This document shows, piece after piece, positions 16,175 through 20,106 of a stretch of DNA of 20,106 bases. Made by a program: the position numbers and the translations under genes. Position 1 is the stretch's first letter. Every line of letters starts with the position of its first letter. The DNA is from Ichthyosporea sp. XGB-2017a (lineage: Eukaryota > Opisthokonta > Ichthyosporea): assembly GCA_002811675.1 (NCBI GenBank), contig PDIM01010318.1:189777-209882 (forward strand). The letters are read 5' to 3'. The notes below the pieces were generated by a model that had not been told where the DNA came from, made no database searches, and worked only from the letters and a program-made list of their open reading frames with translations.

Positions 16175-18797
16175 GCATTTCATTGGTACTAGATATTTCT
16201 CCCTTGGAAACACTTATATCCTCAATCACGGATGCGTCAACATCAGGGTGACTTGGTAATGTACGTTCTGCAGGATATGCGTCATAGTAATAGCAGCAAT
16301 AGTCATCATCGCCGCAATTGCACAATGGCTTTGGGGTTCCGGAGTTTTTCTTTGACAATTCTGCCAAAGTAATTCCCCGAGAAGTGCTTTCACTATTAAT
16401 GTCTGCTGTAACTTCAACAGAATCTTTAAATTCATGCTGTGATAATGACATTGCCTCCTCTTCACTAGCCTTTTCAGGATCTCTTTTTGACATACGCTGA
16501 CTGCGTAAAGTCAATGGTGTATACAGCTGCCACATCATTACCCCCGCAAAACCATACACAATCAAAGTAATTATCCACCAGTAGTTGAATAAAGAAAGGA
16601 CAAGAATGGACATAACGGAAAACATCACTTGCATAGCTATCCCAAATTTTACGAAATCGTATACAGAATATTGGCCTGGTCCCATTACCATAAGGTTTGT
16701 TTGGTACCCTGATGGTATCATAAATGAAGCTGATGAACCCATAATGATAGCGAGAACGACTAGTCTATAGTTGTCCTCATTGTCAAAAATAGTTGTCTGC
16801 TGAACAACAGGAATTAGCAAAGCAACCGCAGCATTGTTATTGATAAAAGTGCTTACAACCATTCCCACAGAATAAAAAGTAACCAATAGGGGAAACAAAG
16901 ACATTGTCTCTACAAATTCAGATATTGCCGAGGCCAAATTTGAGGTTACCCCTGATGAATCCATTGCCGCAGAAAGCCCCAAGGCTCCCATGATAGTAAG
17001 CAATACGCGATGGTTCGAGACTGTCACTGAAGCTATCCCATCTGGAGAAGTTACACGCATAACACAACTTATCACAAGCAGTGCAAGTAGAAGACGTGTA
17101 AAATAACCCGTGATTGCATTCACAATTATAACAACCAAGAACAAAGTCACTATAACAATCAGATTATAGTTCGTTTTTACAAAATCCTTCAACCTTTCAG
17201 ACTTTGAAAGAGTTGCTGCTGAGCATTCAGGGGTTACAGAAAGTCCGATTTGCTCATTGTCAGTACTGCAGCATGCATCCTTTACCCCCAAAGGAACCAC
17301 TACAGAAAAATCATGGTCATAGTAGTATCCAGAATGGGAGCGACAATTCTTGTGAGCTATTCGGGGCTTCAAAGCAGAACGCTTGCGTGAGGACTTTGTA
17401 CTTACGACGTCTACAGAATCACCCATTCTGCCTGACAGCTCTCTCAAATGGTCTAAAACAGTTACTTTCTTTGTCTGGGACTTTTCATCAGCAAAATCAT
17501 CAACAGTGTTAGTCACACATGTTTCTGCATCTGAGCTAGTTGCCGAAGAGCCGGCAGAAGAATTATCGGAATAAGGATCATTACAAGTCAAACAGTCAAA
17601 ATGAGGACCAGCCTCAACAATGAGCAAGTCATAGGGGCGCAAACGAAGGCGCTGTAATTTTCCTCTGATTAAAGTTCCATTGCGATAGACCTGTATTATT
17701 GTAGCATCACGGAATCTATAATGGCTTTGCGCAGTTCGAACAGTCATGTCTGCTAGAGTTGAGTTTGGAGATAGTATAACTTCGTACATGTATTGATTGC
17801 ACGAGTTTGGAACTTCCATATGCTTAAATTCATAGCACTTTTTGATAGCAAATAACCCTTCGATGCCCCCGGCAAACGTAAGCATGTCACCAGGACAAAG
17901 AACACTCTTCGTGTTAATAGTGACAAAGTCTTCCTTCTCACCTGATTTTTCAGAAGCTGCACTGGAAGCATTCATTTTGATGGAAACGCCTGGCTTTGTG
18001 AATATTTCTGAAGTCCCATCCAGTCTTTCAATCTTTTTCAGGTAGAGTCCCTCAACTTCAAAGAGTCCAGCTTCTTTTAAAGTTTTCCCCACCATGTAAT
18101 GATTTTCGGGTACCGAGACTTTTGCGGTGTAAATTTTCTGATCACTCTGCTCAAGCTCCTGGTTCTTTTGAACAACATTAGACGATATTGCCAGTTTGTG
18201 GTTTGGCAATAAAAACTGTGAAAATATAACAATATACAGAAAGCAAAATCCCAAAACAGGTAAACCGACCGGAGCAATGTCAAAAATACCAAAGTCAATC
18301 CCCGACATATCTTTTGCAACAATATTTGTGCTTGACCCAATCATTGTCAAAGAGCCCCCTAAAACAGAAAAGTAAGAAAGAGGCATCAAAAGTTTCCCCG
18401 GAGCTCGATTCTGGACACAAGCCCACCTCATGACAGCCGGCATCATAACCGCTACAACGGCTGTATTGTTCAAAAATGCTGACAAAACCGATACTATCCC
18501 ACCCATTACAATCAAGCATTTGATTTCGTTCCCCTCAGTTGGTAAAACCTTTGTAGATATTATATGGTCCAAGCCGGCCTTGGCCATTGAATCACTGATA
18601 ACAAGCAGTAACAGGATAACCAATACCGTCTCAGAGGCCATAGCATTCAGAACAGTGTCTACATTGACAGCACCGGCAATGACAAGTACGCAAAGTGGGA
18701 TTAGGAATGCTAGGTGAGGGGGTTGTTTTTGCGAGAGGAGTAGGGCAATGGTCACCACAATGGCAACAACGACCAGATAACCGTCGCTGTTCAACAT
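16170..18797 (-). CDS. SLT: SLT/SAC1-type sulfate permease (SLC13-like) with two RCK_C domains
   Basis: Intronless, 875 aa, ATG with A at -3. Membrane segments occupy about 6-200 and about 555-770, in two related halves. Each half has the divalent anion/Na+ symporter signature: SAFLNNTAVVAVMMP (106-120) with GSSTNI (154-159) in the first, and INNNAAVALLIP with SGYQTN in the second. The central cytosolic part holds two TrkA-C/RCK_C-like domains: about 222-320 (with a Ser/Lys insert) and about 335-397. A Ser-rich linker follows to about 550. This layout (SLC13 halves flanking RCK_C) is that of Chlamydomonas SLT sulfate transporters and bacterial SLC13-TrkA permeases. Sulfate as substrate is inferred from the family and from the sulfur-gene neighbours. 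Other oxyanions are possible. The tail is acidic, with a Cys/Tyr-rich patch (CNCGDDDYCCYYY). It converges on MUTYH with 34 bp between stops. Confidence 0.88.
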   Translation of the reverse strand: MLNSDGYLVVVAIVVTIALLLSQKQPPHLAFLIPLCVLVIAGAVNVDTVLNAMASETVLVILLLLVISDSMAKAGLDHIISTKVLPTEGNEIKCLIVMGGIVSVLSAFLNNTAVVAVMMPAVMRWACVQNRAPGKLLMPLSYFSVLGGSLTMIGSSTNIVAKDMSGIDFGIFDIAPVGLPVLGFCFLYIVIFSQFLLPNHKLAISSNVVQKNQELEQSDQKIYTAKVSVPENHYMVGKTLKEAGLFEVEGLYLKKIERLDGTSEIFTKPGVSIKMNASSAASEKSGEKEDFVTINTKSVLCPGDMLTFAGGIEGLFAIKKCYEFKHMEVPNSCNQYMYEVILSPNSTLADMTVRTAQSHYRFRDATIIQVYRNGTLIRGKLQRLRLRPYDLLIVEAGPHFDCLTCNDPYSDNSSAGSSATSSDAETCVTNTVDDFADEKSQTKKVTVLDHLRELSGRMGDSVDVVSTKSSRKRSALKPRIAHKNCRSHSGYYYDHDFSVVVPLGVKDACCSTDNEQIGLSVTPECSAATLSKSERLKDFVKTNYNLIVIVTLFLVVIIVNAITGYFTRLLLALLVISCVMRVTSPDGIASVTVSNHRVLLTIMGALGLSAAMDSSGVTSNLASAISEFVETMSLFPLLVTFYSVGMVVSTFINNNAAVALLIPVVQQTTIFDNEDNYRLVVLAIIMGSSASFMIPSGYQTNLMVMGPGQYSVYDFVKFGIAMQVMFSVMSILVLSLFNYWWIITLIVYGFAGVMMWQLYTPLTLRSQRMSKRDPEKASEEEAMSLSQHEFKDSVEVTADINSESTSRGITLAELSKKNSGTPKPLCNCGDDDYCCYYYDAYPAERTLPSHPDVDASVIEDISVSKGEISSTNEMQ

Positions 18798-19724
18798 TGT
18801 TCCGAGATTGCTTAATAAATTACTCGTTTGGTCAGTTCTTTTTTAATCTCTATTTCCACTTTTCCCTTTCTTTTCCCTTTGATACAACTGAAGCGGAACT
18901 GAAAACGAAAACAAAAAAACCGCACTATTCCTCTTCTACTCGACTGAAAATCTTAGACATTTGTATAACATCAAGCGGTCTCACTCTTGTATTTCTCCTT
19001 ATCCCTTACAGCAAACAAGTCTTGCCTGTGAAACTATCCCCTTTCCCGTTCTCAAACAAGGAGAATAATCTCAACTGAAGAGTGTCCCTTAATCTAATCC
19101 AGAACCAATAAAAATTGCTTCACCTTTCAGTTTCGCTTCTTTTTTCCCTTTTGTTTTGAATTTTTCCGTTTTCCTTTTGGGAGAAAATTTCTGAAAAAGT
19201 TTATTTGCCTGCCTTTGTTTTTTGTTTTTTTTTTTATTTGTTTATTGTTATTTCCCCATTTGAAAAGTGCAATAAATTCTTCTGTATTGTGTAGATATCT
19301 TGTGCGTTCTGCACTTCCAATTGGACCAGGCTTTATTCGGGAGACGCGCTTACCTAGGCCATCATCGGGAAGAGCTGTGATAGGCCAGCGTTCACATGGG
19401 TCACAGTACTATTGGATAAGAGGAAGCCCTTTTTATGAAAAAGCCGGGATCGGTATGGATAGTTTGACTGTTGAGTCATCTGAGACGAGTCATGAACATT
19501 TGTCACATCATCAAAAAGACTTCAACGATCGAGATTCGAGGCCGAAGTGCTCCACAAAGAAAAGTTCAAAAGCGAAGAATTGAACGCAAAAACGAAGCTT
19601 CCTTCAGTCCTCAGAGAAGAATTTCGCCTTTGCGCATTGATTCCCAGTCTTTGGGGGCTTTTCTCTTCAGTATTTGTTTTTTTGTGCAAGAAATCATCTG
19701 AAACGGCCCATTTAAAGAGTCATA
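18798..19724. promoter_or_regulatory. Upstream region of the permease gene; no supported gene
   Basis: Contains the permease 5' flank. No clear TATA box was seen on the minus strand. CCAAT strings occur at about 19106-19110 and in CCAATTGG near 19317. An open frame at 19215-19583 begins in T-rich low-complexity sequence. Its part after a TGTGTAG acceptor-like site (about 19294) reads somewhat like protein, but I recognise no family and give it no gene status. Confidence 0.45.
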
Positions 19725-19766
19725 ATGGAGCCTTGTGATTGGTCCGAATATACAAAGGCAGCAAAG
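19725..19766 (+). CDS. Possible first exon of a truncated gene
   Basis: An ATG opens 14 codons (beginning MEPCDWSEY) that end in AAAG followed by GTATTT, a plausible donor. The T-rich sequence downstream looks intronic, with an acceptor-like GAATAG near 19823. The start of the peptide faintly resembles the first strand of a WW domain, which is too short to rely on. The rest would lie beyond the contig end. Position and strand fit the alternating gene pattern. Confidence 0.2.
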
Positions 19767-19985
19767 GTATTTTAAAAAAAGTTAAAAATTCTTTATTCTA
19801 TTTTATTTTATTTTTTGAATAGGGCAGAAATTCTTTTTTGGGCTTTTTTATAGCGGCAATTTTTTTTTTTATTTGTTTTTGATTTTCAGTGGAAATTATT
19901 TTTGTGCACCCTCTTTTGTATTTTTTTCAAAAAATTAGTCAGCACTCAGCTGTTTTTGTTTTTTATGCCAAGAATTTGAAAACCA

Positions 19986-20106
<121 letters not shown>

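Noticed and set aside
3421-18797. Bacterial operon or recent bacterial transfer
   Set aside because: Genes are in opposite orientations, several have GT-AG introns, and they have AATAAA signals and eukaryote-type domain fusions.
19215-19583. Plus-strand frame of 122 codons
   Set aside because: The N-terminal third is T-rich low-complexity sequence. The rest matches no family I know, and no consistent exon structure was found.

Overview
This is nuclear DNA from a eukaryote with a compact, moderately AT-rich genome. Three genes carry short GT-AG introns (about 70-120 bp), intergenic tails are tight, and poly(A) signals are of the AATAAA type. The sulfite reductase flavoprotein is of the fungal MET10 kind, the siroheme synthase is of the fungal MET1/MET8 kind, and the adenine DNA glycosylase is of the animal MUTYH kind. 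I therefore lean to a fungus-like or unicellular opisthokont, or a protist with similar genes. This is an inference with low taxonomic precision. The window ends in 116 uninterrupted T residues, so it is probably a whole contig or a contig end.

Layout, left to right: 1-1796 has no gene I can support. 1797-3305 (+) is a secreted LPMO-like protein with two chitin-binding-like modules on acidic repeat linkers. 3421-5719 (-) is a fused PAPS/APS reductase and ATP sulfurylase. 6857-8830 (+) is a fused siroheme synthase (dehydrogenase/chelatase plus uroporphyrinogen-III methyltransferase). 8946-13280 (-) is a very large MET10-like sulfite reductase flavoprotein. 14302-16135 (+) is MUTYH. 16170-18797 (-) is an SLT/SAC1-type sulfate permease with internal RCK_C domains. 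19725 onward may be the first exon of another + strand gene, but the sequence runs into poly-T.

Four of the six solid genes act in assimilatory sulfate reduction: uptake (SLT), activation and first reduction (reductase-ATP sulfurylase fusion), the siroheme cofactor for sulfite reductase (MET1/MET8), and the NADPH-oxidising subunit of sulfite reductase (MET10). Together they are a candidate eukaryotic sulfate-assimilation gene cluster. APS kinase and the siroheme-bearing sulfite reductase hemoprotein subunit are not in the window. LPMO and MUTYH are interleaved with them.

The six genes alternate strictly + - + - + -. This gives three tail-to-tail pairs, with only 115, 115 and 34 bp between stop codons, and head-to-head spacers of about 1 kb. 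One tail-to-tail junction has a palindromic poly(A) signal readable on both strands. In another, the stop codon sits inside AATAAA. The two sulfur-gene head-to-head spacers share an identical 12-bp element containing a CCAAT box. One of them also has two CACGTG sites, the core bound by Cbf1-type sulfur regulators in yeast.
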